From Centipeda periodontii DSM 2778 (GTDB taxonomy: Bacteria > Bacillota > Negativicutes > Selenomonadales > Selenomonadaceae): a DNA stretch of 64,000 nucleotides. The translations under genes and the position numbers were made by a program. The stretch's first letter is position 1; each line of letters begins with the position of its first letter. Shown here one piece after another: positions 36,178 through 45,119 of this stretch. The notes below the pieces were generated by a model. The model saw only the letters and a program-made list of their open reading frames with translations. It did not search any database and was not told the DNA's origin. Where the stretch lies: positions 2,677,595-2,741,594 of the forward strand of contig NZ_GL892076.1 in assembly GCF_000213975.1 (NCBI RefSeq), given 5' to 3'.

Positions 36178-38106
36178 TTATTTTACAAATCGCTCCGTCA
36201 GGAGTTCCTTCAGCCGCTGCGTAAACCGCTCGAACGTCGGCTTCGCCGCGATCTCCTCGGCAAATTTCTTCTCCTCGAAGATATGCGAGAAATAGTCCCA
36301 GAGCTGAAACGAGCGCGGATTGTTCTTGCCGATGTGGATCAGCATGACGATCTGCACCTCGCTCCCCTCCTCATCCCAGCACACCGGGTTCCGAATGACA
36401 CAGGTGCTGACAAAGGTATCGGAGGATACCGCCTGCATGGGATGCGGCAGGGCGATGCCGCGGCTGAAAAAGGTGCTGCCGATGTTCTCACGCTCAAGCA
36501 CGGCGTCAAGTATTCCGCTGAGCCCATAGTGCTCCTCGGCGTGCGCGGAGAGCAGCTCGAGGATCTCTGCCTTGGTCGCATGTTCCCGATAGAAGAAGAG
36601 GTCCTTGGAGAAGATCCCGACCACGTCCTCGATATCCGAAAAGCCGTCGAGCAGCAGCTTGATGCTGCGCCGATCAAGCTCCGTCGGGAACGGTGTGATA
36701 TACATCGCGAGCCCGTTGTCATATACCTCGTTCTTCTCCGTCGTCAGAAAGACATCGTAGTCATCCAACATACTCGGATGCAGTTCATCGGCATGAATGA
36801 AATCGAGTGCAGCGATCTCCCGCGAGAACCACTTCATCAGAATGGAACGCAGGAGCACCGTCATGCTCATCTTGAGCGACGAGATGACGAGCACGCGCGT
36901 CTCCTTCTTCTTTTGACGCAGCTCGAGCAGCGTGCCATAGAAATGCGCCGCGATCAGCGCGATCTCATCGTCGATAATGCGTGCATCATCGAGATATGCT
37001 TCGCGCAGCAGATAGGAAAAATACGTTGCAATCTCATAGCCGAGCGGGAACGTTTCGCGCACCTCCGTGAGGCTCGCACTCTGAAGCTGCATGTCATACT
37101 TCACCCGAATCATGAGCGGGATGCAGTGCAGTGCGATGGCGATGCGCAGGCTGATGCTGTTCGTGAAGTCCACGCCGTAGTTCGCCTTGATCCGCAAAAA
37201 CGCATCACGGATGAATTCATCCAGCTCCTTGGAGATGATATCGTGATTCTTGAAGATCTCCTGCCCCTTGAGATAGATGGCAAAGAAACGTACCTCCTCC
37301 CTCGGAAAACGACAGAGGAAACGATCGGAGAGCTTCGCAAAAATGCGCTCCGAGATACGCAGTTCCTTCTCAATATCGTCCGTAATGCGCAGCTCCTTCT
37401 CCTGAATAAAGAAGCGTTTTTGCGCACGGTGCAGCATGATGTTCAGCGTCAGCACGGCATTGCTGAAATCCGCATCCTGAATGTAGTAGTGGAACTCCAC
37501 GAACACATTGAGCAGTACATCCTTGAGATAGGAGATGCGCTGCAGATCGATGTGGTTGTCACGCTCCTCCTCAATGCCCTGCAGATGTGCGAGGTAGAGC
37601 CCGTTTTCCGCAAGACAGCGGCGCTTGTCGATCTCAGAGCCGACAATGCGCAGGCGGTTATCCTTGCGCTGAACACTGAGGCGGAACGGCGCAAGGCTCT
37701 TCTGAACGCTGCGCAGGTCCGTGAGCAGTGTCGACCGCGAGATGAAGAGCGCCTCCTCAAGTTCATACATCGGCATCTCGCGAAACCTGCCGAGCAGAAT
37801 GAAGACGATCTTCGTCACACGGCTGAGCGGATAGGAGAGCGAGCCGACGGTGTGCTGCATATAGAGATTGTTGACCCAGTCGGAGAACATCTCCGCATCC
37901 TCGACGGCGAGGTAGCTGCCCCGTCCCTGCTGTGAGACCACGCGCGCCAGCCCTGTCTGTTCCAGCTCCTCCTTCACACTCTTCATATCCGCCTGTGTCG
38001 TGCGGACGCTGACTGCATGCTTCTTCGAGAAATACGACGCTGTGAAATACGTACTGCCCGCCTCGTACATCTCGAGCATCATCCTGACCTGACGCGCGTT
38101 CAGCAT
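36178..38106 (-). CDS. PRD-domain transcriptional regulator with EIIB-like and EIIA domains (BglG/MtlR/LicR type)
   Basis: A 642-residue regulator. An N-terminal HTH region (about 1-60, FSKKHAVSVRTTQADMKSV) is followed by a second HTH/Mga-like part, two PRD domains (about 180-400) that are phosphorylated by PTS proteins, an EIIB-like domain (about 405-490) and a fructose/mannitol-type EIIA domain (about 500-640) with the phosphorylatable His in GIALPHPMQAV. It is the last gene of the adjacent mannose-family PTS operon and is probably its activator. There is no AAA+ domain, so sigma-54 control as in LevR is not expected. Confidence 0.88.
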   Translation of the reverse strand: MLNARQVRMMLEMYEAGSTYFTASYFSKKHAVSVRTTQADMKSVKEELEQTGLARVVSQQGRGSYLAVEDAEMFSDWVNNLYMQHTVGSLSYPLSRVTKIVFILLGRFREMPMYELEEALFISRSTLLTDLRSVQKSLAPFRLSVQRKDNRLRIVGSEIDKRRCLAENGLYLAHLQGIEEERDNHIDLQRISYLKDVLLNVFVEFHYYIQDADFSNAVLTLNIMLHRAQKRFFIQEKELRITDDIEKELRISERIFAKLSDRFLCRFPREEVRFFAIYLKGQEIFKNHDIISKELDEFIRDAFLRIKANYGVDFTNSISLRIAIALHCIPLMIRVKYDMQLQSASLTEVRETFPLGYEIATYFSYLLREAYLDDARIIDDEIALIAAHFYGTLLELRQKKKETRVLVISSLKMSMTVLLRSILMKWFSREIAALDFIHADELHPSMLDDYDVFLTTEKNEVYDNGLAMYITPFPTELDRRSIKLLLDGFSDIEDVVGIFSKDLFFYREHATKAEILELLSAHAEEHYGLSGILDAVLERENIGSTFFSRGIALPHPMQAVSSDTFVSTCVIRNPVCWDEEGSEVQIVMLIHIGKNNPRSFQLWDYFSHIFEEKKFAEEIAAKPTFERFTQRLKELLTERFVK

Positions 38107-38144
38107 ACCACCCCTCCTCTCTGCGCCAGGAAAGCGCGCTGCCC

Positions 38145-39197
38145 TTATTCGAGTTCTCCGAATTTCAACAGCACCTTATAGGTATCCGACCGCATCGCCG
38201 TTTCCATCGCCTGCCCAAAATCCCGGTAATCGAATATCGCTTCCCTGAGGGGTTCCGGTGACAGGATCTTTTTGCCGATGAGCAGCACCGACTGATCGTA
38301 GGAAGAAATCGATGGATTCACGGCACCGATGATCCGCTGCTGATAGGAATGAACAGACCCTAGATCGACGGGCACAGGCGTGTTCGGGTGAATCGAGCTG
38401 AACATGATGACCGTCCCGCCGGGTGCGGTCGCCCGCACCGCGTCTCCGGCAATTGCGGGAATTGCCGTCGTATTGAATACAACGTCTGCCCCACGCCCCT
38501 CCGTGAGCTCTCTGATGCGTGCCTGTAAATCCTCGTGAATGGGATCAATGGCGGCGGCAGCGCCCAGCTGAAGCGCTTTTTCCCGGCGCTCGGCGAGCGG
38601 CTCACTGAGGATGACGCGCACGCCCTTCAGCTGTGCGGCCATGACATGCAGCATCCCCATCGTTCCGCCGCCGATCACCAGCACATCATCACCAAAGCGC
38701 AGCTGTGCGCGTTCGATGCTGTTGATCACACAGGCAAGAGGCTCTGTGAACGCCATATCCTCAAAGCGGGCATCCTTCGGATAGACGTAGAGATCGCCCG
38801 CCTTTGCCGTAATGTATTCGGCAAAGCCCTTATAGCCAGAGATACCATTCGGCTTTTGGAAGGTCTCTGTCTTTGGAAAATCCTCACAGATATTTTCCTC
38901 ACCGCGCTTGCAGTAATGGCATGCTTTGCAGTCGTCAATAATATACTGCACAACCTTCTGCCCGACGGAAAAGCGCTCCGCGTTCACCGCACTGCCAAGA
39001 CGCTCGATCGTACCGCAGTACTCATGACCGCCGATGCGCGGATAGGAATAGCTGCAGTCTCCGCGAAAATCCCGCACGTCGTTTGTGCAGATCCCCGCCG
39101 CGTGAATGCGGATGAGCACCTCATCCGCCTGCGGCTCCGGCGTTGGAATCTCCTCTATGGAAAAATCCCCCGGCCTCTTCAAAACGATTGCCTTCAT
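38145..39197 (-). CDS. Zinc-dependent medium-chain dehydrogenase (polyol/sugar-phosphate type)
   Basis: A 350-residue MDR-family enzyme. Catalytic zinc ligands are Cys37 (GICTND) and His58-Glu59 (GGHEYCG); structural zinc Cys are C90, C93, C96 and C104. The Rossmann glycine motif VIGGGTMGML binds NAD(P). In PTS operons such enzymes oxidise or reduce sugar-alcohol phosphates, such as galactitol 1-phosphate or sorbose 1-phosphate. The substrate here is not determinable from sequence. It lies between the IID gene and the regulator. Confidence 0.88.
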   Translation of the reverse strand: MKAIVLKRPGDFSIEEIPTPEPQADEVLIRIHAAGICTNDVRDFRGDCSYSYPRIGGHEYCGTIERLGSAVNAERFSVGQKVVQYIIDDCKACHYCKRGEENICEDFPKTETFQKPNGISGYKGFAEYITAKAGDLYVYPKDARFEDMAFTEPLACVINSIERAQLRFGDDVLVIGGGTMGMLHVMAAQLKGVRVILSEPLAERREKALQLGAAAAIDPIHEDLQARIRELTEGRGADVVFNTTAIPAIAGDAVRATAPGGTVIMFSSIHPNTPVPVDLGSVHSYQQRIIGAVNPSISSYDQSVLLIGKKILSPEPLREAIFDYRDFGQAMETAMRSDTYKVLLKFGELE

Positions 39198-39216
39198 CGT
39201 CTCGACTCCTCTTTCC

Positions 39217-40044
39217 TCAGAAGGTCAGAATCCCCGTGACACCGCAGACAATACCGAGGGCCACAATCAGACCGATGATCTTAATCGACGACCAGCGCTG
39301 CTTGAGCAGCCAGTAGATTCCCATGGTCACGCTGAGCGGCAAAATGCTTGGCATGACGTGATCGAGGAAGTCCTTTTGGATACTGAACACCGACGCTTCG
39401 CTCGCAATCTCGATGCCGCAGGTCACCTTGACATAGTTCACAATCAGACCGCCCATAACCATGCAGCCCATGATCGAGGCACCCTTGAGGATCTTCTGCA
39501 GGGTTCCCCTCTCGAGGAAGTCCATGATGGCATCATGTCCCGCACGGTAGCCGAACATGAAGTTCACATAGCTGAATCCATAGGCAGCAGCGACAATGAG
39601 AACGGCATAGATGATCGCGCCCCAGATATTTCCGCTGCCCGCAAGCGAGATGTCAATACAGATCGCAAGCAGAATCGGGATGAGCACGCCCTGCCACACG
39701 GTATCGCCGAGGCCCGCGAGAGGACCCATGAGCGAGGTCTTGATGTTCGTGATGAACTGCGCCGGGATGTTTTCGTCCTTCGCCTTCTCCTCCTCAAGCG
39801 CAATCGCCATACCGAGGATGCAGGCACCGAACTCCGGATGCACGTTGAAGAACTCGATCTCGCGCTTCATCATCTCTTTTTGCTTTTCGGGATCATTCTG
39901 ATAGAGACATTTTACGATGGGCGTAAAGGTATGCGCACAGGCAAGCCCCATCATACGCTCATAATTGTAGCACGTCTGCACAAACGTTTCCCAGATGAAC
40001 CATGCGCGGCGCAACGCGCCTTTTGTTACCTGATTTTCCTGCAT
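39217..40044 (-). CDS. PTS mannose/fructose/sorbose family EIID component
   Basis: A 275-residue membrane subunit starting QVTKGALRRAWFIWETFVQTCYNYERMMGLACAHTFTPI (quoted in part: LRRAWFIWETFVQTCYNYER), the characteristic EIID N-terminus. EFFNVHPEFGACILGMAIALEEE, GPLAGLGDTVWQGVLIPILLAI and a C-terminal hydrophobic part follow. With EIIC it forms the sugar channel. It is 17 bases downstream of the EIIC gene. Confidence 0.94.
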   Translation of the reverse strand: MQENQVTKGALRRAWFIWETFVQTCYNYERMMGLACAHTFTPIVKCLYQNDPEKQKEMMKREIEFFNVHPEFGACILGMAIALEEEKAKDENIPAQFITNIKTSLMGPLAGLGDTVWQGVLIPILLAICIDISLAGSGNIWGAIIYAVLIVAAAYGFSYVNFMFGYRAGHDAIMDFLERGTLQKILKGASIMGCMVMGGLIVNYVKVTCGIEIASEASVFSIQKDFLDHVMPSILPLSVTMGIYWLLKQRWSSIKIIGLIVALGIVCGVTGILTF

Positions 40045-40060
40045 GTCATTTCACCCTTTC

Positions 40061-40849
40061 TCAGTCGTCGTCATCATCGTCATCATCTGTAGCACCGGCG
40101 ACGGCGGGTTCATTTGCGCTCGTAACCTGCATGTAGACGATCGCCACCAGCAGAGAGATCACGCCGAGGGTGAGCAGGCTGAAGCCCGAGAATACCGCAA
40201 GGATGAATCCGAGGAAGAGGAACACCTTCGCCTCGCCCTTGTAGATATAGAGAAGGGTGATTGCAATACCAAGTGCCGGCATCACGCCGCCGATGATCTG
40301 GAACACCTTCAGGATCGTTCCGCTGAGCAGGCTGAGCATTCCCTGGATGTAGGATGCACCGAAGTATGCGGCAAGTCCGCACGGGACAACCGTCATGAGG
40401 AAGCACATCATCTGCGGAAAGAGAATATTCGCACGCCAGATCTTATCGTACTCGCCGCGCTCAATGTAGCGGTCCGCGATATGAACGTAAATCGAGTCCA
40501 GTGTCATGCGCCCGTACCAGACGATCGTACCGAGCACGCCGAGCGGCACGGCAATCGCAAGCGCCGTCCCTGAGTCGAGATTGCCCGCAATCGCATACGT
40601 CGTACCAAGCACGCCTGCAAGCCCCATATCTGCAGGCATACTTCCGCCTGCCGAGATGAATCCAAGGTAAACGAGGTTGATGGAGCCGCCAACCACCGCA
40701 CCTTGTACGGGATCACCCAGAATAATGCCGGCAACCAAGCCGCATACGAGTGGTCTCTGAAGAGACCAAAGTCCTGCAAACGGCAGATTTCCGACGGCAA
40801 GCCAATATGTGATACCAAGCAATACCGCCTGCGTAACCGAAATATCCAT
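40061..40849 (-). CDS. PTS mannose/fructose/sorbose family EIIC component
   Basis: A 262-residue membrane subunit with about seven helices. RPLVCGLVAGIILGDPVQGAVVGGSINLVYLGFISAGGSMPADM is the diagnostic EIIC stretch (key pieces: GLVAGIILGDPVQG and GGSINLVYLG). ATG 40849 was chosen because AAGGAGG lies 7-8 bases upstream. The protein ends in eight consecutive Asp residues encoded by GAC/GAT codons (40064-40087), which is unusual for this family. Confidence 0.94.
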   Translation of the reverse strand: MDISVTQAVLLGITYWLAVGNLPFAGLWSLQRPLVCGLVAGIILGDPVQGAVVGGSINLVYLGFISAGGSMPADMGLAGVLGTTYAIAGNLDSGTALAIAVPLGVLGTIVWYGRMTLDSIYVHIADRYIERGEYDKIWRANILFPQMMCFLMTVVPCGLAAYFGASYIQGMLSLLSGTILKVFQIIGGVMPALGIAITLLYIYKGEAKVFLFLGFILAVFSGFSLLTLGVISLLVAIVYMQVTSANEPAVAGATDDDDDDDD

Positions 40850-40898
40850 ACAGTTTCCCTCCTTAATGAAATGAAACATAAATCCGTTTCATTGAAGC

Positions 40899-41375
40899 TC
40901 AGATATAATTCTTCGCCTCGATGACCTGCTGCTCCGGGACGAGCTGATAGTAGACGCGTACGCCGAGCGACTCAAGCTTTCGTATTGCCTCGATCTCGGC
41001 CTCGTCACAGGCAACATTTTTGATGAACGGCTTACGGGCATCGCGTACGCCCATGCCGCCAAGGTTGACCTCCTTGATCCCGACACCGTTTTCCACAAGA
41101 CGCAGATAGGAGATCGGCGTCTTGGTGAGCACCATCATCTTCTCACCCGGCTTCGGGTCGCCCTTCAGCTTTTCGCTCGCCGTCGCCACATCATAGACGA
41201 GCACCTTGATCCCCTCGGGGGCAAGCGCTTTCAAAACGCGCTTGTTGAACGCATCCACGGCGACCTCGTCGTCTACGATGACGATGCGGTTGATGCTGAG
41301 CGACGGTGACCAGACCGACACAACCTCTCCGTGAATCAGGCGGTCATCCACGCGTGCCAATACAATATTTCTCAT
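40899..41375 (-). CDS. PTS mannose/fructose/sorbose family EIIB component
   Basis: A 158-residue cytosolic phosphocarrier. The active-site His15 lies in ARVDDRLIHGEVV; IVIVDDEVA, MMVLTKTPISYLRLVENG and VNLGGMGVRDARKP are typical of EIIB-Man. The start overlaps the EIIA stop by 4 bases. Confidence 0.95.
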   Translation of the reverse strand: MRNIVLARVDDRLIHGEVVSVWSPSLSINRIVIVDDEVAVDAFNKRVLKALAPEGIKVLVYDVATASEKLKGDPKPGEKMMVLTKTPISYLRLVENGVGIKEVNLGGMGVRDARKPFIKNVACDEAEIEAIRKLESLGVRVYYQLVPEQQVIEAKNYI

Positions 41376-41785
41376 TCTTCATCCCCCTCATTTTCTGTGA
41401 GCAGCAGATTGACATCCTTCACCGTAGCCGCTGCTTCCTTCAGTACCTGCACGCAGATTTCCTCCGCGCTCATCCCCGCATTGCGGTTCATGATAATGGA
41501 CACCAAGAGCGGAAGGTTGATCCCCGTGATGTGACGGAACGAAAAGTGCTCCATCAGCTCTACACAGACATTGAACGGCGTCCCGTGGAACAGATCCGAA
41601 AGGACGAGTACCTCCTCGTCACCCGCATGCTCAAGGACCTGACGCACCTTGTCCTGCAGTGTCGATCGATCCTCCTCCGGGGCGAGACCAAAAGAGAGCA
41701 GTTCCTGCTGCGCTCCGACGAGCATCTGCACACTGCTGACGAGCCCATCGGCAAAAGGACCGTGCGACACAACAACAATCTTCAT
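41372..41785 (-). CDS. PTS mannose-family EIIA component
   Basis: A 137-residue EIIA-Man-type domain with the phosphorylated His8 in VVVSHGPFADGL and VLSDLFHGTPFN. It is the first gene of the PTS operon. ATG 41785 follows a CGAGGTGA site; six extra residues are possible from an upstream ATG. Confidence 0.94.
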   Translation of the reverse strand: MKIVVVSHGPFADGLVSSVQMLVGAQQELLSFGLAPEEDRSTLQDKVRQVLEHAGDEEVLVLSDLFHGTPFNVCVELMEHFSFRHITGINLPLLVSIIMNRNAGMSAEEICVQVLKEAAATVKDVNLLLTENEGDEE

Positions 41786-42052
41786 CAAATCACCTCGCCT
41801 CAATATGGAAATTTCGATCCATCATACTCCTTGCCATGGGCGCCGCATGGCGATTCGTCGACATATGTGAATCATATCATAAAATTCTTGCTATATATGA
41901 CAATCTTTTTTCGCAATATATACGAAATTCATCAGATTTATTTCAGAAACGACTGCATCAAACATATGAAGAAAGAAAGCCGTCACGGTATATAGAAACC
42001 TCTATACTGAAATCGCATTTTGCAGAATGGTTTCGGAAATGGAGGAAACAAT
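41786..42052. promoter_or_regulatory. Divergent regulatory region between the PTS operon and the glycerol-1-phosphate dehydrogenase-like gene
   Basis: AT-rich intergenic DNA. Leftward, TTGTCA and TATGAT are spaced 16 bases (about 41870-41905), a likely PTS promoter. Rightward, TATACT at 42003-42008 may be the -10 box of the dehydrogenase gene, with a poor -35. I saw no clear catabolite-response element and no sigma-54 motif. A PRD-regulator site is expected but not recognised. Confidence 0.4.
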
Positions 42053-43402
42053 ATGACACATACACGGGAGAATATAGCGGATCTCTCCATCAATGAGCTG
42101 CTCGGACGGGAGATCGCATGTTCCTGCGGTCATGCGCACAGCATCCCCATGAAGCGTGTGCTGATCGGCTCCGGCGTTACCACAGACATCCCGCGCACAC
42201 TGCGCGAGTGCGGCTACAAGAAGGCGCTCATCCTCTCCGACCGCATCACATGGGATATCGCGGCAAAGGATGTCGCAGAGTATCTCGAACGCGACGGCTT
42301 CCCCTATGAGACGCTCGTCCTTGAGGGACGCGTTGTCCCGGATGAGGCGCGTATCGGCGAGATCATCATCCACGCGCCGCGCGATGCGGACATCATCATC
42401 GCTGTCGGAACGGGCGTCATGTGCGACATCGGCAAGATGATCTCGTACAAAATGGACATCGATACCGCCGCCGTTGTCACGGCGCCCTCTGTGGACGGCT
42501 TTGCCTCCAAACACGCGGCGCTTGTCATCGGTCGCCTCAAAGTCTCCTTTACCACACATTGTCCGACCATCATCGTCGGCGATGTCGACGTATTGAAAAA
42601 TGCGCCCATGTCCATGATCATCGCCGGCTGGTGTGACATCATGGGCAAATTCTCCTGTCTCTCCGACTGGAAGATCTCACATATCGTGAATGACGAATAC
42701 TACTGTGAAACCCTCGCGGACATGGTATACCGCTCTGTCCGCATCTGCCGCGACAATCTCGAAGCGCTGAAGCTGCGTGAACCGCACGCCGTACAGTCCG
42801 TCATGGAGGCGCTCGTGCTCGCAGGCATTGCGATGAGCTTCATCGGAAACTCGCGTCCCGCCTCCGGCTCCGAGCACCATCTCTCACACTGTTGGGAGCT
42901 GCGCACAGCAAAGGAGGGTAAAGAACTCGCGCCGCACGGCATTCAGATTGGCGTCGGCGAGGCACTGATCTCGATGCTGTACGGATGGCTCAAAACAGAG
43001 ACGGTCGACTTTGCCACAGCGCGTGCAATTCCCTTCGATGAGCGTGCGTGGGAAGCCGGTGTGCACGACTACTTCGGCAGCGATGCCGATGACATCCTGA
43101 AGGAGATTCGCGGCGATCACCGCTACGATGCCGATGTGCGTGCGCGTCGCTTAGCGGCACTTGAGAAGAACTGGCCGGCAGTCCTCGAGATCGTCCGCGC
43201 CATGCCCGCACATGAGGAAATCGTTGCCATGCTGAAGTCCGCAGGCACAGCGACAGCGCCCGCAGATATCCACCTCACAGATAAGGAGGCTGCCGACTCC
43301 ATCCGCCACGCCAAAGAGGTGCGAAACAAATACACCGTCCTCGGTGTGCTCGACGATCTCGGTCTGCTTGAGACGTACGCAGCCCGTATCGAAGCAAAAT
43401 AA
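42053..43402 (+). CDS. sn-glycerol-1-phosphate dehydrogenase-like protein (AraM/EgsA family)
   Basis: A 449-residue member of the iron/zinc alcohol dehydrogenase-like group that contains archaeal EgsA and Bacillus AraM. NAD-binding AVGTGVMCDIGKMISYKM, APSVDGFASKHAAL, and metal-ligand regions IIAGWCDIMGKFSCLSDWKIS and SGSEHHLSHCWE are visible. AraM makes glycerol 1-phosphate from dihydroxyacetone phosphate in Bacillus. Divergent placement opposite a sugar PTS suggests a role in that catabolic pathway (inference). GGAGGAAA precedes the ATG. Confidence 0.82.
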   Translation: MTHTRENIADLSINELLGREIACSCGHAHSIPMKRVLIGSGVTTDIPRTLRECGYKKALILSDRITWDIAAKDVAEYLERDGFPYETLVLEGRVVPDEARIGEIIIHAPRDADIIIAVGTGVMCDIGKMISYKMDIDTAAVVTAPSVDGFASKHAALVIGRLKVSFTTHCPTIIVGDVDVLKNAPMSMIIAGWCDIMGKFSCLSDWKISHIVNDEYYCETLADMVYRSVRICRDNLEALKLREPHAVQSVMEALVLAGIAMSFIGNSRPASGSEHHLSHCWELRTAKEGKELAPHGIQIGVGEALISMLYGWLKTETVDFATARAIPFDERAWEAGVHDYFGSDADDILKEIRGDHRYDADVRARRLAALEKNWPAVLEIVRAMPAHEEIVAMLKSAGTATAPADIHLTDKEAADSIRHAKEVRNKYTVLGVLDDLGLLETYAARIEAK

Positions 43403-43414
43403 CAAGCCCTTACT

Positions 43415-43458
43415 AAAAAATTCGCTGCCAACGAAAATGTCGGCAGCGGAATTTTTTT
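43415..43458 (+). terminator. Terminator of the dehydrogenase gene
   Basis: AAAAAATTCGCTGCC and GGCAGCGGAATTTTTTT form a stem with a bulge and a long T-run. Confidence 0.8.
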
Positions 43459-43480
43459 GCACTTTAGTTATTTTTTCTTT

Positions 43481-43516
43481 TTGACCTATTGACTTTTTGA
43501 CTTTTTCGTGTATAAT
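43481..43516 (+). promoter_or_regulatory. hsp20 promoter with tandem TTGAC repeats
   Basis: Three TTGAC boxes recur every 8 bases at 43481, 43489 and 43497. The middle TTGACT is 16 bases from a perfect TATAAT (43511-43516). No CIRCE or CtsR site was recognised. A leader of about 100 nt follows and contains small hairpins (AAGGTG/CACCTT and GCGGG/CCCGC). Confidence 0.6.
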
Positions 43517-43622
43517 AACAATCGAAAGGTGATTGAAAGCACCTTCCCAACGAAAAGAAAATGATCAGCGGGTCGAATCCCAAACATCGCCCCGCAGCAA
43601 AATCTCTAAGGAGTTGATTACA

Positions 43623-44081
43623 ATGTTTGGATTGGTACCTTTTGCCGGACGCCGTGGACTCGCGCAGCGTGATGCAGCGAATCCATTTGCACTCTTTGAC
43701 GCGATGCGCGACAGCTTCTTCCGCGATGATTTCCCCTCCGCGAACTGGGGCGCCGCCTCGTTCAAGGTGGACGTAAAGGACAGCGGCGATCACTACGAGC
43801 TGACCGCCGATCTGCCGGGCATGACGAAGGAGGACATCGCCCTGCACTACGAAAACGGCTATCTCACGATCGCTGCCAGCCGCAGCGAGTCCAACGATGA
43901 GAAGGACGATGCAGGCAACTACATCCGCCGTGAGCGTCACACGGGCGAGGTCAGCCGCTCGTTCTACATCGACGGCATCGACGACGCGAACATCCACGCA
44001 GAGTTCAAGGACGGCGTATTGCAAGTGAACCTGCCGAAGGCGGCGGGTGAACCCGAGCGTAAGCAGATCGAGATTCACTGA
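43623..44081 (+). CDS. hsp20: Small heat shock protein (Hsp20/alpha-crystallin family)
   Basis: A 152-residue ATP-independent holdase chaperone. An N-terminal arm (1-40, MFGLVPFAGRRGLAQR) precedes the alpha-crystallin domain (about 42-140) with FKVDVKDSGDHYELTADLPGM, IALHYENGYLTIAA and the C-terminal KDGVLQVNLPKA. AAGGAG lies about 9 bases before ATG 43623; a longer frame lies in the leader and is unlikely. It is a single-gene unit. Confidence 0.95.
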   Translation: MFGLVPFAGRRGLAQRDAANPFALFDAMRDSFFRDDFPSANWGAASFKVDVKDSGDHYELTADLPGMTKEDIALHYENGYLTIAASRSESNDEKDDAGNYIRRERHTGEVSRSFYIDGIDDANIHAEFKDGVLQVNLPKAAGEPERKQIEIH

Positions 44082-44109
44082 TCTCCCACAATTTTCTCCC
44101 ATGAATGAA

Positions 44110-44158
44110 AAAGAGCGGAGCTGCTCTCAGGAAACTCCTGAGCGGCAGTTCCGCTTTT
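44110..44158. terminator. Bidirectional terminator between hsp20 and the LysR gene
   Basis: AAAGAGCGGA-CTGC and GCAG-TCCGCTTTTT enclose a CTCAGGA/TCCTGAG inner stem, giving T-runs on both strands between convergent genes. Confidence 0.85.
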
Positions 44159-44160
44159 TG

Positions 44161-45051
44161 CTATCCCTCTTCCTCAAGTCCCGCAGCAAAGTCCTCCGCA
44201 AGCAGCGCAAGCGGATGCGGCAGCCATCGCTCTCCGGCAGCGAGAATCTGCAGCTGCATCGCAATCTCGTAATCCTCGACATGGACCACAGCAATGCGCC
44301 CCTCGCGCACGGCATCGGCAACGGCGACGGCAGGCAGGATGGAGAGCCCCAGTCCCGCCGCCACAAAGTCGATGATGGTCTTGCTCGTACCAATCTCCAC
44401 ACGGTCACGCAGATAGAGCCCTCTCTCTGCGAGATCCTCCTCCAGTTTCTTGCGGTAGTTTGTTCCGCGCTGGGTGAGCACCCACGTACTGTCCACAAGT
44501 TCATGCAGCTGTACGGGGCGATGGGCAAAGGGCGAGTCGATGGCAGCGATGAACTCGACCGGAGACGGACTGCGATGCAGGACGCGCAGGCTATCCCCTT
44601 CCTGATATGGATCAAACAGGATGGCGATATCGATGTCGCCATGCACAAGCGCCTTGCGCAGATGCGGTGCCGTATCATTGGCGACATGCAGGCGCACCTT
44701 GGGATACTTGCGCAGGAACATACCGACGCGCTGCATATACCGTGAGGTGGCAATGGTCTCGATGATACCGAGGAAGAACTCCCCCTCCGGCTCACCTGTA
44801 CTGCAAAACTGCATGAGCGTCTCCTGTTCCAGTGCTGCCATACGATAGGCATAGGGCAGGAATGCGCGTCCCGCACTTGATAGCGTGATACGGCGTCCCG
44901 CACGGATGAAGAGCGAGGCACCCAGTTCGCGCTCGAGCATTTGGATCTGTTGCGTGACAGTCGACTGCGCATAATTTTCGCGCAGTGCCGCCACGGTAAA
45001 ACTGTTTGTTTCTGCTACATGAATGAATGTTTTAATATTTCGAAGTTCCAC
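44161..45051 (-). CDS. LysR family transcriptional regulator
   Basis: A 296-residue LTTR. The N-terminal winged HTH (1-60) reads MELRNIKTFIHVAETNSFTVAALRENYAQSTVTQQIQMLERELGASLF in full length (key parts: TFIHVAETNSF and AALRENYAQSTVTQQI). The effector domain spans 90-290. It is divergent from aspA, so it probably controls aspA and the adjacent dicarboxylate transporter. The inducer is unknown. Confidence 0.92.
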   Translation of the reverse strand: MELRNIKTFIHVAETNSFTVAALRENYAQSTVTQQIQMLERELGASLFIRAGRRITLSSAGRAFLPYAYRMAALEQETLMQFCSTGEPEGEFFLGIIETIATSRYMQRVGMFLRKYPKVRLHVANDTAPHLRKALVHGDIDIAILFDPYQEGDSLRVLHRSPSPVEFIAAIDSPFAHRPVQLHELVDSTWVLTQRGTNYRKKLEEDLAERGLYLRDRVEIGTSKTIIDFVAAGLGLSILPAVAVADAVREGRIAVVHVEDYEIAMQLQILAAGERWLPHPLALLAEDFAAGLEEEG

Positions 45052-45119
45052 GCAAATCCTCCCCTTTATTGTTTTTTTCGATAAGTAAATTCGTTTCTTT
45101 CAATTTTACTGCATTCATT

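Noticed and set aside
41786-42052. A sigma-54 (-24/-12) promoter for the mannose-family PTS
   Set aside because: No TGGCAC-N5-TTGCA-type element is visible, and the regulator lacks the AAA+ domain found in LevR-type activators.
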